64,000 bases of DNA from Bacteroidales bacterium (GTDB lineage: Bacteria; Bacteroidota; Bacteroidia; Bacteroidales; 4484-276): assembly GCA_014860585.1 (NCBI GenBank), contig JACZJL010000085.1, forward strand, positions 1-64,000, written 5' to 3'. How positions within the stretch are numbered: position 1 is the first letter of the stretch; every line of letters begins with the position of its first letter. Below the pieces are notes generated by a model. That model saw nothing but the letters and a program-made list of their open reading frames with translations, searched no databases and was not told where the DNA came from. Shown here one piece after another: positions 23,388 to 32,851 of this stretch. The position numbers and the translations under genes are program-made.

Positions 23388-26300
23388 ATGTATTTAATCT
23401 TCGATACCGAAACCACCGGCCTTCCCCGTGATCATAAAGCACCATTAACCGATTTCCTGAACTGGCCCCGGATGGTACAACTAGCCTGGCAAATTCATGA
23501 TTTTGAAGGAATTCTGATTGAAACCGTGAATTTTATCATCCGTCCCGACGGGTTTACGATTCCTTTTAATGCGGAGAAGATTCACGGCATTTCGACGCAA
23601 ATGGCCATGGAGCGTGGCACTCCTTTAGATGAAGTCCTTGGAAAATTTGAAGAGGCAGTTCAAAAATGCTCGCACATTGCCGGCCACAACATCGAATTTG
23701 ACCTGAACATTGCCGGTTCTGAATTTCTGCGCAATGGACGCGCCAATCCCTTCGAAGGTAAAAATATTGTGGATTCAATGCATGAATCGGTGCAATATTG
23801 TGCACTTTCGGGTGGTCGGGGTGGGGGATTGAAATACCCGACATTGGAGGAACTGTACCAGAAATTGTTTAATGAGAAGTTTTCAGAAGCGCATAATGCG
23901 TCTGCCGATGTTGCTGCCACAGCCCGGTGCTTTCTCGAGTTGATCCGGATTGGGGTCATTGCCCAAAAACAACTCAAAATTGATGTGGAAATCATCAGTG
24001 CGTTCAAATCAAAAAACCCCGGAGAGATACAACCTTTCGCCCAGCAATCTGAAAGCAACAGGCGCCTGAGTGAGGAATTGGCCAAAATTGAGCAGTCGAA
24101 GCAGGATTCAGGGATAAATCAGGATAGTAGTAAAGGTACTGATGTGCAACATTTTACCCATTTGCATGTCCATTCCCATTTTTCGGTACTTGAAGCCACA
24201 CCTGCACCTGAAAACTTGATTGCAAAAGCCATTTCATTCGGGATGCATGCCCTTGCATTGACCGATCATGGGAATCTCTTCGGGGCTTTTGGGTTTAATA
24301 TGGAAGCCATTGAAAAAGGGATCAAACCGATCATTGGTTGTGAGTTTTTTATGGTTGAAGATCATACGAAACTCAAGTTTACCAAGGATAACCCCGATCG
24401 TCGTACCAACCAGGTGCTGCTTGCAAAGAACCTGAACGGTTACAGAAATCTCTCGAAGTTGTCTTCGATGGGCTGGATTGAAGGATATTACGACGAGCGC
24501 CCGAGAATCGACAAAGCGTTGCTTGTAAAGTATAAGGATGACCTGATTGCATTGTCAGGAGGGATTTACTCCGAAATCAATGACCTGATCCTTAATGTAG
24601 GCGAGCACCAGGCTGAAGAAGCTTTCCTATGGTGGAAAGAGCAATTCGGGGATGATTTTTATGTACAGATCAACCGGCACAACCTGCCAGAAGAAGACCG
24701 TGCAAATGCGGTTTTACTGCAGTTGGCAAGGAAACATGATGTAAAAATTGTGGCAGCCAACAATGTGTACTACATCGAAAAAGAAGATGCTGACCTGCAT
24801 GACAGCCTTTTATGCATTAAAAATGGCGAATACCAGTCAACTCCGAAAGGCTGGGGGCGTGGCAGGCGGTATGGCTTTCCCAATGATGAATTTTACCTTA
24901 AGACCAAAGAAGAGATGCTTACACTCTTTGCCGATCATCCCGAAGCGTTGAGCAACACACAGGAAATCGTGGATAAGGTGGAAACTTACAAACTAAGCCG
25001 CGACGCCATGATGCCGCACTTTACCCTTCCCGAAGGTTTTGATGATCCTAACGACTACCTCCGACACATCACTTACCGTGGCGCCGGAGAGTTATATCAC
25101 GACATTACCGGTGACATCAGAGAAAGGATAGAATACGAGTTAGTAACGATAAAAAAAATGGGCTATCCGGACTATTTTCTCATAGTTGAGGATCTCCTTC
25201 GTGAAGCGAGAAAAATGGGTGTCTGGGTTGGGCCGGGACGAGGTTCTGCTGCCGGTTCTGTCGTGGCCTATTGCCTGCGCATTACCAACATAGACCCCCT
25301 GGAATATGGATTATTATTCGAGCGCTTTCTCAATCCCGATCGTATTTCACTGCCCGATATTGATATCGATTTTGATGAAGATGGCAGAGACAGGATTTTA
25401 AAATGGGTAGCTGATAAATACGGTCATCAGCGCGTAGCGCACATTATCACTTTCGGAAAAATGGCGCCAAAGATGGCTATTCGTGATGTAGCCAGGGTAA
25501 AGCAACTTCCGTTGCACGAAGCCAACCGTCTTTCAAAAATGATTCCTGCAAAACCCGGGGTAACCTTCCCGGATGCTTATAAACTTGTTAAAGAACTTGG
25601 CCAGGAAAAGAATTCAGCCAATCCTTTGATTAAAAATACACTCAACGTTGCCGAAAAACTCGAAGGAACAGTGAGAAACATAGGTACACATGCGTGCGGA
25701 ATCATCATCAGTAAAGACGACCTGACGGAACACATCCCGGTGAGTATTGCAAAAGATACTGACCTGCTGGTTACCCAGTTCGACGGCATTCATGCAGAAA
25801 AAGCCGGTATGCTGAAAATGGATTTCCTCGGATTAAAAACCCTTTCGATCATCAAAGATGCGGTGGAACTCATCAAAAAATCCCGCGGAATTGATATCGA
25901 TATCGACGCTATACCACACGATGATGAGGCGACATACAACCTTTACAGCCGGGGCGACACAACAGCCATTTTTCAGTTTGAGTCGGACGGAATGAAGAAA
26001 AACCTGCGCAAACTCAAGCCCAACCGGTTTGAAGACCTGATTGCCATGAATGCCCTATACCGTCCGGGACCTATGGAGTATATCCCAAACTACATCGCCC
26101 GGAAGCATGGTAAAGAAAAGGTGGAATACGACATTCCGGAAATGGAAGATATTTTGAAAGAGACTTACGGGATCACCATTTACCAGGAACAGGTGATGAA
26201 GCTTTCGCAGGTACTGGCTAACTTTAGCGGTGGTGATGCCGATAACCTGAGGAAAGCCATGGGGAAGAAAATCGAAAAAATGCTGAAGGATTTGAAACCC

Positions 26301-27632
26301 AAATTTATGACCGGCGCCAAAAGCAACAATCATAATCCTGATAAGCTGAAGAAAATCTGGGATGACTGGCTGAAATTTGCCAATTATGCATTCAATAAAT
26401 CCCACGCCACCTGCTATGCTTACCTCTCTTACCGCATGGCCTATCTTAAAGCCAACTACCCGGCTGAGTTCATGGCAGCTGTGCTTAGCCGCAACCTGAG
26501 CGACATCACCAAGATTACTTTTTTCATTGATGAAGTCAAGCAGATGGGTATCAATGTGTTGAAGCCGGATGTGAATGAGTCGGATTTAAAATTTATCGTC
26601 AATAAAAGAGGCGACATCCGTTTCGGAATGGGCGCCATAAAGGGCATGGGCACATCAGTAGCCGAGGCCATCATCGACGAACGCAACGCGAATGGACCTT
26701 TCAGCAGCATTTTCGATTTCGCACAGCGCATTAACCTTAAGGTGGTAAACAAACGTAGTTTTGAGGCGCTCGCTATGGCCGGCGCCTTCGACTCGTTCGA
26801 AAACCTGCACCGTGCACAACTGTTTCATCGCGACAATACCGAAGATTCGATTTTTATCGAGAAACTGATCCGCTACGCCCAGAAGTTCCAGGAACAGAAA
26901 AATTCCCCCCAGGTGTCCCTTTTTGGCGAAATGACAGAAATCACGATCGAAGATCCAAAGTTGCCCGAGTCTAAGCCCTGGTCAAACATCGAGCAGCTAA
27001 AAAATGAAAAAGAGGTCACCGGCTTTTACATCACCGGCCATCCACTGGATGATTATAAACTGGAGATGAAGCATTTTACGAATTGTACCATTGCCGATTT
27101 TAAAGAAAACCTGCAAAAGTATTCTGGCAGGGCACTCGCCTTTGGCGGTATGGTGATATCCACCTCTCACCGGGTAACCAAGGAAGGTAAACCCTGGGGA
27201 CTGTTCACGATCGAGGATTTTGACAGCACATACGAAATCAGGCTCTTTTCGGAAGATTATCTCAAATATAAAAACTACCTGATGGACGGGTTCTTCCTGC
27301 TCATCTCTGCACAAATCCAAAAGAGATACAAAGCCGATGATGAATTCGAATTAAGAATCATTGACCTCCAGCTACTTCAGGATGTTATCGAGAAACGTGT
27401 AAAAAACATTAAACTTCTGATCAATATTGAAGATCTCAACCCTGATCTGGTTGACAGCATTTTCGACCAGGCCGGAAAACATAAAGGAAATTGCAAGCTT
27501 CATTTTCAGGTGATAGATGCTGCTGAAAAATTGCGGTTGAACTTCAACAATGGGGCGATAAGTGTGAGCCCCGCAACCTTCCTGAAGTGGATAGCGAAAA
27601 CAAGCGATGTGGATTATGTGTTGGAGAAATAA
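23388..27632 (+). CDS. dnaE: DNA polymerase III alpha subunit with fused N-terminal DEDDh exonuclease
   Basis: Replicative polymerase of 1414 residues, longer than the 1160 of E. coli DnaE because of an N-terminal exonuclease domain (about 1-195) related to DnaQ: FDTETTG, HNIEFDLNIAG and HNASADVAATA supply the DEDDh residues. Then a PHP domain (from about 255: HLHVHSHFS, LTDHGN) with intact metal motifs, palm with GPGRGSAAGSVV (about 610) and the catalytic LPDIDIDFDEDG (about 657), fingers, a helix-hairpin-helix region, the clamp-binding motif QVSLFGE (about 1174), and an OB-fold (about 1245-1320). Proofreading and polymerisation would thus be on one chain, possibly with a proofreading-capable PHP too. 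Confidence 0.95.
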   Translation: MYLIFDTETTGLPRDHKAPLTDFLNWPRMVQLAWQIHDFEGILIETVNFIIRPDGFTIPFNAEKIHGISTQMAMERGTPLDEVLGKFEEAVQKCSHIAGHNIEFDLNIAGSEFLRNGRANPFEGKNIVDSMHESVQYCALSGGRGGGLKYPTLEELYQKLFNEKFSEAHNASADVAATARCFLELIRIGVIAQKQLKIDVEIISAFKSKNPGEIQPFAQQSESNRRLSEELAKIEQSKQDSGINQDSSKGTDVQHFTHLHVHSHFSVLEATPAPENLIAKAISFGMHALALTDHGNLFGAFGFNMEAIEKGIKPIIGCEFFMVEDHTKLKFTKDNPDRRTNQVLLAKNLNGYRNLSKLSSMGWIEGYYDERPRIDKALLVKYKDDLIALSGGIYSEINDLILNVGEHQAEEAFLWWKEQFGDDFYVQINRHNLPEEDRANAVLLQLARKHDVKIVAANNVYYIEKEDADLHDSLLCIKNGEYQSTPKGWGRGRRYGFPNDEFYLKTKEEMLTLFADHPEALSNTQEIVDKVETYKLSRDAMMPHFTLPEGFDDPNDYLRHITYRGAGELYHDITGDIRERIEYELVTIKKMGYPDYFLIVEDLLREARKMGVWVGPGRGSAAGSVVAYCLRITNIDPLEYGLLFERFLNPDRISLPDIDIDFDEDGRDRILKWVADKYGHQRVAHIITFGKMAPKMAIRDVARVKQLPLHEANRLSKMIPAKPGVTFPDAYKLVKELGQEKNSANPLIKNTLNVAEKLEGTVRNIGTHACGIIISKDDLTEHIPVSIAKDTDLLVTQFDGIHAEKAGMLKMDFLGLKTLSIIKDAVELIKKSRGIDIDIDAIPHDDEATYNLYSRGDTTAIFQFESDGMKKNLRKLKPNRFEDLIAMNALYRPGPMEYIPNYIARKHGKEKVEYDIPEMEDILKETYGITIYQEQVMKLSQVLANFSGGDADNLRKAMGKKIEKMLKDLKPKFMTGAKSNNHNPDKLKKIWDDWLKFANYAFNKSHATCYAYLSYRMAYLKANYPAEFMAAVLSRNLSDITKITFFIDEVKQMGINVLKPDVNESDLKFIVNKRGDIRFGMGAIKGMGTSVAEAIIDERNANGPFSSIFDFAQRINLKVVNKRSFEALAMAGAFDSFENLHRAQLFHRDNTEDSIFIEKLIRYAQKFQEQKNSPQVSLFGEMTEITIEDPKLPESKPWSNIEQLKNEKEVTGFYITGHPLDDYKLEMKHFTNCTIADFKENLQKYSGRALAFGGMVISTSHRVTKEGKPWGLFTIEDFDSTYEIRLFSEDYLKYKNYLMDGFFLLISAQIQKRYKADDEFELRIIDLQLLQDVIEKRVKNIKLLINIEDLNPDLVDSIFDQAGKHKGNCKLHFQVIDAAEKLRLNFNNGAISVSPATFLKWIAKTSDVDYVLEK

Positions 27633-27650
27633 TTCGGGTCAACAAAAATC

Positions 27651-27686
27651 CCCCTGATGTTAAAATTCACTTTCAGGGTGTTTTTT
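27651..27686 (+). terminator. Rho-independent terminator after dnaE
   Basis: CCCTGA...TCAGGG stem with a 15-base loop, then TGTTTTTT; starts 19 bp after the dnaE stop. Confidence 0.65.
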
Positions 27687-27702
27687 CGCAATCACTAATA
27701 AG

Positions 27703-27758
27703 ACCTGCCAGAAAACCCCCTGAATTTGATTTTCAACATGAAGCGTTTTCTGGCAGGT
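27703..27758. repeat. Hairpin element with CCTG.ATTTGATTTTCAACA core, member B
   Basis: Perfect 14-bp arms ACCTGCCAGAAAAC / GTTTTCTGGCAGGT around a 28-base loop containing CCTGAATTTGATTTTCAACA. Compared with member A (14713-14776) the core is nearly identical while both outer arms differ in a matching way. Confidence 0.75.
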
Positions 27759-27763
27759 ACTAA

Positions 27764-29239
27764 TTAAGAAAATTCACTTCCGAAAACAATGGCTTCGTAA
27801 ATATAAATCTCGGCATTTTTCCATCCATCCCATCCAATATGAGCTTTGTCGCGTGCACAATGACCCAGAAATTCCTCGCGGCTCCAGTTGTTTTTGGCAG
27901 CCACCTGGGGTAAAAAAGTTCCGCTATTGAAGCCTTTTTTGATGTAAATACCGTGCTTCCCTGGTTCAATTTTACCAATGGAATCAATTTTTTCTAAAGG
28001 TGTTAACACCGAAAGTTCTATTGCCAGTTGGTCAAGTTCATCCATTGTGACCGGATGAAATCTGGAATCGCCGGTGGCAGCAGAAACAGCCATCTCTTCC
28101 ACTAATTTAAAAAGCGGTTCTTTACCGTCAAAACGCCCAATGCATCCACGCAACGCTCCATCAACATACACTGAAACAAAAACCCCTAGTTCAGCTAACA
28201 GGGCTTTTGAAAGATTTTTTGGCTCAATTTGTAAAATTTCAGTAACGCCAACCTTGCTTTTAATTGCATTCATGGCGAATGAGATCAGGCTGTTTTTGTC
28301 CTCATCTGAGAATAGAATTTCGGTATTGCTCAGCTTTTCATTTTCATAAACCGCCATGGCCCAGTACCCCACCACGTGATCCATACTACCATAGCGGGAA
28401 TCACCGGAATTTTTGTAATCAATCGGTTTTATCACAATGGAAGAATTATGCTCTGTAATGTACAGCAAAGTCAGCATAGATGACCATCCGCACATAGCTG
28501 TCGAGAGGCCGTGAATATTCCTGCTTTCGATCTTTTTGATGGTTTCAAGAAAATTTTCAGCGGAGTTTAAGGCAATAGCTTCTGCGGTCATCCTATCGAC
28601 CTCCATGGCTTGTTCATACGCGGGGTAATGTGAAAAATCGCTGCTGATTACAAAAAGATTTCCTGGGTTAAAAAACGGTTTCAGTGTTTCAGAAATCTTT
28701 TGAATGGTGGCTATTGACTGGGTTGCAATGATAATTGGAACAATCCGGAAATCGGATTCCAGGTGGTATTGTAAAAACGGCAACTGCACTTCGAGGCCAT
28801 GCTCTTTGGTGTGGGCTTCAGGTCGAAACTCAAACACATCAGAGGTTTTGATGAATTGGTTGGCCAGTTCAAGATCAACCCTGACCTTGCCGAGTGGAGT
28901 GACATAATCACCCTGGTTGTAAACAGAAGCGCCATCAAACCATGTCCTGTGGCTGGAGCCAATTAAAAAGATCCGGTCATATTTCGCTCCGGGTTCTATT
29001 TGATTATAAGCTGTAGCTGCAACCTGGCCTGAAAACACATAACCGGCATGAGGTGAAACCAGCGCCAGAATCTTTCCCTGCTTTCGTGGTAAGGCAAGGG
29101 CAAACATTTTTTTTAGCTCAGCATTAAGTTCGCCAGCATTGCCAGGATAAAACTGTCCGGCGACACATGGCTGCCTGTCAGTGAATCCTGAATCATCAGA
29201 GGAGTTGCCTTCTTTTCCCGAAAAAAATTTATTTAACAT
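27764..29239 (-). CDS. Memo (AmmeMemoRadiSam B) - AMMECR1 (AmmeMemoRadiSam A) fusion protein
   Basis: A 491-residue two-domain protein. Residues 20-300 are a Memo domain, related to extradiol dioxygenases, with the family's metal/active-site residues: SPHAGYVFSG, GSSHRTW, SSDFSHYP and MCGWSS. Residues 315-490 are AMMECR1, with the invariant LRGCIGRF motif. Both families occur in bacterial loci with a radical SAM enzyme (AmrS); that partner is not in this window. The biochemical role of the bacterial system is not settled in what I know. Single gene, divergent from nothing obvious: the upstream 308 bp is non-coding. Confidence 0.92.
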   Translation of the reverse strand: MLNKFFSGKEGNSSDDSGFTDRQPCVAGQFYPGNAGELNAELKKMFALALPRKQGKILALVSPHAGYVFSGQVAATAYNQIEPGAKYDRIFLIGSSHRTWFDGASVYNQGDYVTPLGKVRVDLELANQFIKTSDVFEFRPEAHTKEHGLEVQLPFLQYHLESDFRIVPIIIATQSIATIQKISETLKPFFNPGNLFVISSDFSHYPAYEQAMEVDRMTAEAIALNSAENFLETIKKIESRNIHGLSTAMCGWSSMLTLLYITEHNSSIVIKPIDYKNSGDSRYGSMDHVVGYWAMAVYENEKLSNTEILFSDEDKNSLISFAMNAIKSKVGVTEILQIEPKNLSKALLAELGVFVSVYVDGALRGCIGRFDGKEPLFKLVEEMAVSAATGDSRFHPVTMDELDQLAIELSVLTPLEKIDSIGKIEPGKHGIYIKKGFNSGTFLPQVAAKNNWSREEFLGHCARDKAHIGWDGWKNAEIYIYEAIVFGSEFS

Positions 29240-29547
29240 AACGTTTCAATCAGGGGATAAAGAAATTTTTACCCTGAGAGCAAATGTACTCATTTTTGGG
29301 GAAGAAAAACTTACTTTTGTTAATGAAAGTGGTGGAGAAACTTTTAGTATTTTATTTTCCAATTTCTTGTTTTTTTGGCAGAATATTTCGCGCAAAGTTC
29401 GCAAAGCTTGGTTATTCAAAGCACGCAAAGAATTGCAACTTTGCGGTGTTTGCGTGTTTTAGCTTAGCGGTGTTTGCGTGAAACTTTTCTGGTTTATCCA
29501 GTTTAGGGATTTAATTCAAAGATCCACAAACCTGAAACCAATGGGTT
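29240..29547. other. 308-bp non-coding region
   Basis: Lies between the Memo-AMMECR1 gene start and the DUF6132 gene end, both minus strand. Its right half holds an imperfect palindromic element (29386-29483). Small overlapping frames here show no recognisable protein features. Confidence 0.6.
29386..29483. repeat. Imperfect palindrome of the CGCAAAG type
   Basis: Starts TTTCGCGCAAAGTTCGCAAAG and ends with a loose reverse complement (CTTAGCGGTGTTTGCGTGAAA); the middle repeats GCACGCAAAG and CTTTGCGGTGTTTGCGTG. Short G/C-poor elements of this kind are common between genes in Bacteroidetes. A similar ACACAAAGAAACAAAGAG / TTCGTGGT stretch lies at about 36612-36670. Confidence 0.55.
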
Positions 29548-29808
29548 TTACTTGCTCCCTTCGCCGGTTTCAGCAGGTTTTCTTTTTTTGAACATGTCCG
29601 AGATCAGGTAGCCGACCAATGCTCCCCATAAAATGGTCAGGTAAGGATTGGAAGTAAGGGGGCACCCGCCTGTGGTGCAAACCACCTGGGTATAATAAAT
29701 GTAACCCCCTATTGCTCCGGATAGAATGCCAATCAGGGTGGAGAGCGGAATATATTTGAAAATCCCGGAATTTAACCGGCTGTTTTTATTCGATGTTTGA
29801 TCAGTCAT
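29548..29808 (-). CDS. DUF6132 family small membrane protein
   Basis: 86 residues from the ATG at 29808 (MTDQTSNKN); a start at 29829 would overlap the upstream thioredoxin by 29 bp instead of 8. Two membrane segments (about 20-40 and 56-72) flank VVCTTGGCPLTSNPYLTILW, the Cys-rich signature of the family (CxxxxCP). C-terminal tail is basic then acidic. Translationally coupled to the thioredoxin-like gene upstream, which suggests a redox or sulfur-handling link between the two; this is inference. Confidence 0.82.
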   Translation of the reverse strand: MTDQTSNKNSRLNSGIFKYIPLSTLIGILSGAIGGYIYYTQVVCTTGGCPLTSNPYLTILWGALVGYLISDMFKKRKPAETGEGSK

Positions 29809-30133
29809 TGTTGATTTTGTCGTTGGCAAGTTGTTTTTCGAGTTGAATTATAAGTTGTTCTTTGTTCTGCAATCCAATGAAGCGGCGAACTTCTTTTCCA
29901 TTTACAAAGAGAATCAGCGTGGGAAGATTTCTTACTCCGTGAGTTGCGGCAATTACTTTATTGTCATCAACATTAACAGAAGCAAAATTCAAAAGATAGT
30001 CATACTGGATGCTTAATTCCTCGAGCATCCGGTGCTGCGGTTTACATGGATGACACCATTCAGCCCAGAAGTCCACCAGAACGGTTTTAGACTCCAGAAA
30101 GGAATTAAAATTTGTGAAGTTTAAGGCGATCAT
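29801..30133 (-). CDS. Thioredoxin-like protein with CHPC active site
   Basis: About 110 residues from the ATG at 30133 (MIALNFTNFN), which lines up with the TrxA start in this window; upstream ATG (30148) and TTG (30154) starts are possible. WAEWCHPCKPQ replaces the usual WCGPC, and NLPTLILF carries the conserved cis-Pro. There is no signal peptide, so it is cytosolic. The CHPC dipeptide should shift the redox potential relative to CGPC. Followed with 8-bp overlap by the DUF6132 membrane protein. Confidence 0.88.
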   Translation of the reverse strand: MIALNFTNFNSFLESKTVLVDFWAEWCHPCKPQHRMLEELSIQYDYLLNFASVNVDDNKVIAATHGVRNLPTLILFVNGKEVRRFIGLQNKEQLIIQLEKQLANDKINND

Positions 30134-30200
30134 TTTACTGCTTGTCATGTTCAAGTAACAATATTGTCGGGAAGATGTTTTCTTTTCGAGTGAAAATAAA

Positions 30201-32633
30201 TCACTTTAGTCTCACTATTGTTGCGCCACTTCCGCCTCGTTCAACATGCTCGTCTTCGAACAGTACAACTTCGGTGATTGCTCTGAGGTTTTCACGGACG
30301 ATCTTGCGCAATATGCCATCGCCCTTGCCATGTATGATTTTTACCTCTTTCACATTGAGCAGCATGGCTTCATCAATGTACTTATTCAGGTCTGATGCTG
30401 CTTCCTCACCGCGCATACCCCTAACATCCAATGTCAGACTGAAGTTAGCCATCCTCGAATTGATGTCGCTCATAATATGATTCTGGCTGCTCCTGCGGAT
30501 CATCACCTTTTGGTAATACTCTTCCTCACCCACATTTACGACCTTCGACGCCGGTACACGCATTTTGATGCTTCCAAAACTCACCACTACGTCATTGCCT
30601 GAAATCTCCATCACCTCGCCCACTGTTTCCTGCGGTGGGATGCGCACCCGGTTTCCAACAAAAATTTTTGTTTCGGCTTGCACGGGCTTGTCGATATTAG
30701 GCTTTGGTTTGGCTTGAGGCTGTTTTATTTCCGGGTTAGATTTGAAGGTTGCCACGATATGAGTAGCTTCAGTTTTCATTTTCTCACGCAGTTGTTTTGT
30801 TTTCTCTTTTTCGGCCTGCGCCTCCCTGATCTCCCTAATGGTGTTTTCGACCAGCCTGTTGCTTTCTTCGATGATCCTCACAGCCTCTGATTTGGCATCC
30901 CTGAGCACTTTGTCTTTTGAGTCCTGTACTTTAATGATCAGTTGATCATATTTCATGGTGAGTTCTTCCAGCTTTCTTTCTGTGTCAGTCAGTTTTCGCT
31001 GCTTTTCGATGAGTTCTTTCTTTTCCAGTTCCAGCTGTTGCAACTGCTGGTCAAACCTGATCTGGGCTTTTCCCACTTTTTTCTCGGCATTTCGAAGAAT
31101 GTACCAGGGGAAACCGGTTTTTTTTGCAATTTCGAAAGCAAACGAACTTCCCGGATTCCCAATCTGGAGTCTGAATAACGGTCTCATTTCCCGCGTATCG
31201 AAAAGCATGGCGCCGTTGATCAGTCCCGGTGTTCTTCCTGCCAGTTGTTTGAGGTTTCCGTAGTGTGTCGTCACTACGCCAAAGGCTTCTTTCTGGTTCA
31301 AATGTTCGAGGACTGCTTCAGCAATGGCGCCTCCAAGTTGTGGCTCCGTTCCTGTTCCAAACTCGTCGATCAGGAAAAGACTCTGTTTGCCGGCTTTTAG
31401 AGACAAATGTTTCATGTTTCGCAGATGAGAAGTGTAAGTACTTAGGTCATCCTCGATGGATTGTTCATCGCCAATGTCAATGAAAATATCTTTGAAAATG
31501 CCGGTTTCAGAGTTTTCGTTCACTGGGATCAACAGCCCGCACTGGAGCATATATTGCAGAAGGCCGACCGTTTTGAGACAAACTGATTTACCACCGGCAT
31601 TTGGCCCTGAGATCACCAGGATGCGGTCATCAGAATCAAGTGAAATATCCAGTGGCTCTACACTTTTTTTTTGTTTTTGATGAACCAGGAAAAGTAACGG
31701 GTGAATGGCCTGTTGCCATTGGATCAGCGTTGTTTCGTTCATGAGCGGCTTCACAGCGTTTATTTTAATGGCCATCGCTGCTTTTGCCCTTATAAAATCA
31801 ACAAGGCCGAGAAAGTGGTAACACTCAATCAAAACATCCAGTTGGTCTCTGATTTTATCGGTAAATGCAGTCAAAATGCGGATAATCTCCCTTTTTTCTG
31901 CATTTTGCAATTCGAGAATTTCGTTATTGGCTTCGAGTGCTTCAGCAGGTTCAATGAATACCGTTTGGCCGGTAGATGACTCGTCGTGTATAAAACCCCT
32001 GATCCTGCGCTTGTTGGAAGCCGGTACAGGAATCACCAACCTGCCGTTCCTGATCGTCACTTCGTCGTTGGGGTTGATCCATCCGCTTTTGCGGGCCTGC
32101 AACAAAACCTGCCTTACTGCTTTATCAATTTCTCCGGTAAGTTTTATCAGCCTTTTCCTGATTTCGCGTAACTTCTCCGAAGCCGTGTCTTTTATGTTCC
32201 CTTTTTCATCAATAATCCGCCCTATTGCACGCATGATATCACGATCAACAGCCAGATCACCGGTGACGGCTCTTAATAATGGATAATTTTCGATGTTGAG
32301 TGATTTAAGGTAAGTAAGGACCTCATTCAGGGTTTCAAGCGAGCTTTTCAAATCGAATAACTGTTCCTGAAAAATATAAGTGCCGGGGAGCTTGATACGA
32401 TGCAATTCAGGGACAAGGTTGAAGTAATTCTGCGCAGGGAAAGGATTTTCATATTTAAGGATTCTGAGGAATTCGGCAGCTTGTCCGACTTTCCGCTCAA
32501 TCTGGCTGAAATTGGCATCAAATCTCATTTTATCGGCATATTCCCTCCCCATCTCACTTACACAGTGATCTTTGAGCAAATGGCGGATTTGATCAAAACC
32601 TATTTTCTCTTCAAAATTGTGTGGGAATATCAC
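30201..32633 (-). CDS. mutS2: MutS2-family endonuclease/ATPase
   Basis: About 810 residues. MutS2 family members bind branched DNA or collided ribosomes; they suppress recombination or act in ribosome rescue. MutS ATPase motifs are clear: Walker A ISGPNAGGKSVCLKT, ST....HLRNM region, Walker B LFLIDEFGTGTEP. A long charged coiled coil follows, then a C-terminal Smr nuclease domain (LDVRGMRGEEAA, HGKGDGILRKIVRE). The frame opens at 32738, but typical MutS2 proteins begin near IFPHNFEEKIGFDQIR, and a -7 box (32648-32655) lies just ahead of a GTG at 32633, which I take as the start. Confidence 0.92.
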   Translation of the reverse strand: MIFPHNFEEKIGFDQIRHLLKDHCVSEMGREYADKMRFDANFSQIERKVGQAAEFLRILKYENPFPAQNYFNLVPELHRIKLPGTYIFQEQLFDLKSSLETLNEVLTYLKSLNIENYPLLRAVTGDLAVDRDIMRAIGRIIDEKGNIKDTASEKLREIRKRLIKLTGEIDKAVRQVLLQARKSGWINPNDEVTIRNGRLVIPVPASNKRRIRGFIHDESSTGQTVFIEPAEALEANNEILELQNAEKREIIRILTAFTDKIRDQLDVLIECYHFLGLVDFIRAKAAMAIKINAVKPLMNETTLIQWQQAIHPLLFLVHQKQKKSVEPLDISLDSDDRILVISGPNAGGKSVCLKTVGLLQYMLQCGLLIPVNENSETGIFKDIFIDIGDEQSIEDDLSTYTSHLRNMKHLSLKAGKQSLFLIDEFGTGTEPQLGGAIAEAVLEHLNQKEAFGVVTTHYGNLKQLAGRTPGLINGAMLFDTREMRPLFRLQIGNPGSSFAFEIAKKTGFPWYILRNAEKKVGKAQIRFDQQLQQLELEKKELIEKQRKLTDTERKLEELTMKYDQLIIKVQDSKDKVLRDAKSEAVRIIEESNRLVENTIREIREAQAEKEKTKQLREKMKTEATHIVATFKSNPEIKQPQAKPKPNIDKPVQAETKIFVGNRVRIPPQETVGEVMEISGNDVVVSFGSIKMRVPASKVVNVGEEEYYQKVMIRRSSQNHIMSDINSRMANFSLTLDVRGMRGEEAASDLNKYIDEAMLLNVKEVKIIHGKGDGILRKIVRENLRAITEVVLFEDEHVERGGSGATIVRLK

Positions 32634-32647
32634 GTTAATTTTTTTGG

Positions 32648-32655
32648 CAAAATTA
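32648..32655 (-). promoter_or_regulatory. Bacteroidetes -7 box for mutS2
   Basis: TAATTTTG on the minus strand, 14 bp before the GTG at 32633. It lies within the longest frame, arguing for the shorter protein. Confidence 0.5.
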
Positions 32656-32851
32656 GGAAAATGAAAGAACGGCGGCTGCAGACCTATCAAAATCGGTTTA
32701 TCAATGCGCAAAAATTTATCATCTTTGCCCGGATTCATAACTTTTTAAAAAGGCTGAAATAATCACAGCGACCTCCTGGAATTGTTCCTGTTATACATCT
32801 ACCGGAGATCTCTTTAAACCAAACATTTATCAACCAAATATTCAAGATCAA

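Noticed and set aside
29246-29481. Small frames upstream of the Memo-AMMECR1 gene
   Set aside because: Short, overlapping on both strands and lying on a palindromic element; no recognisable product.
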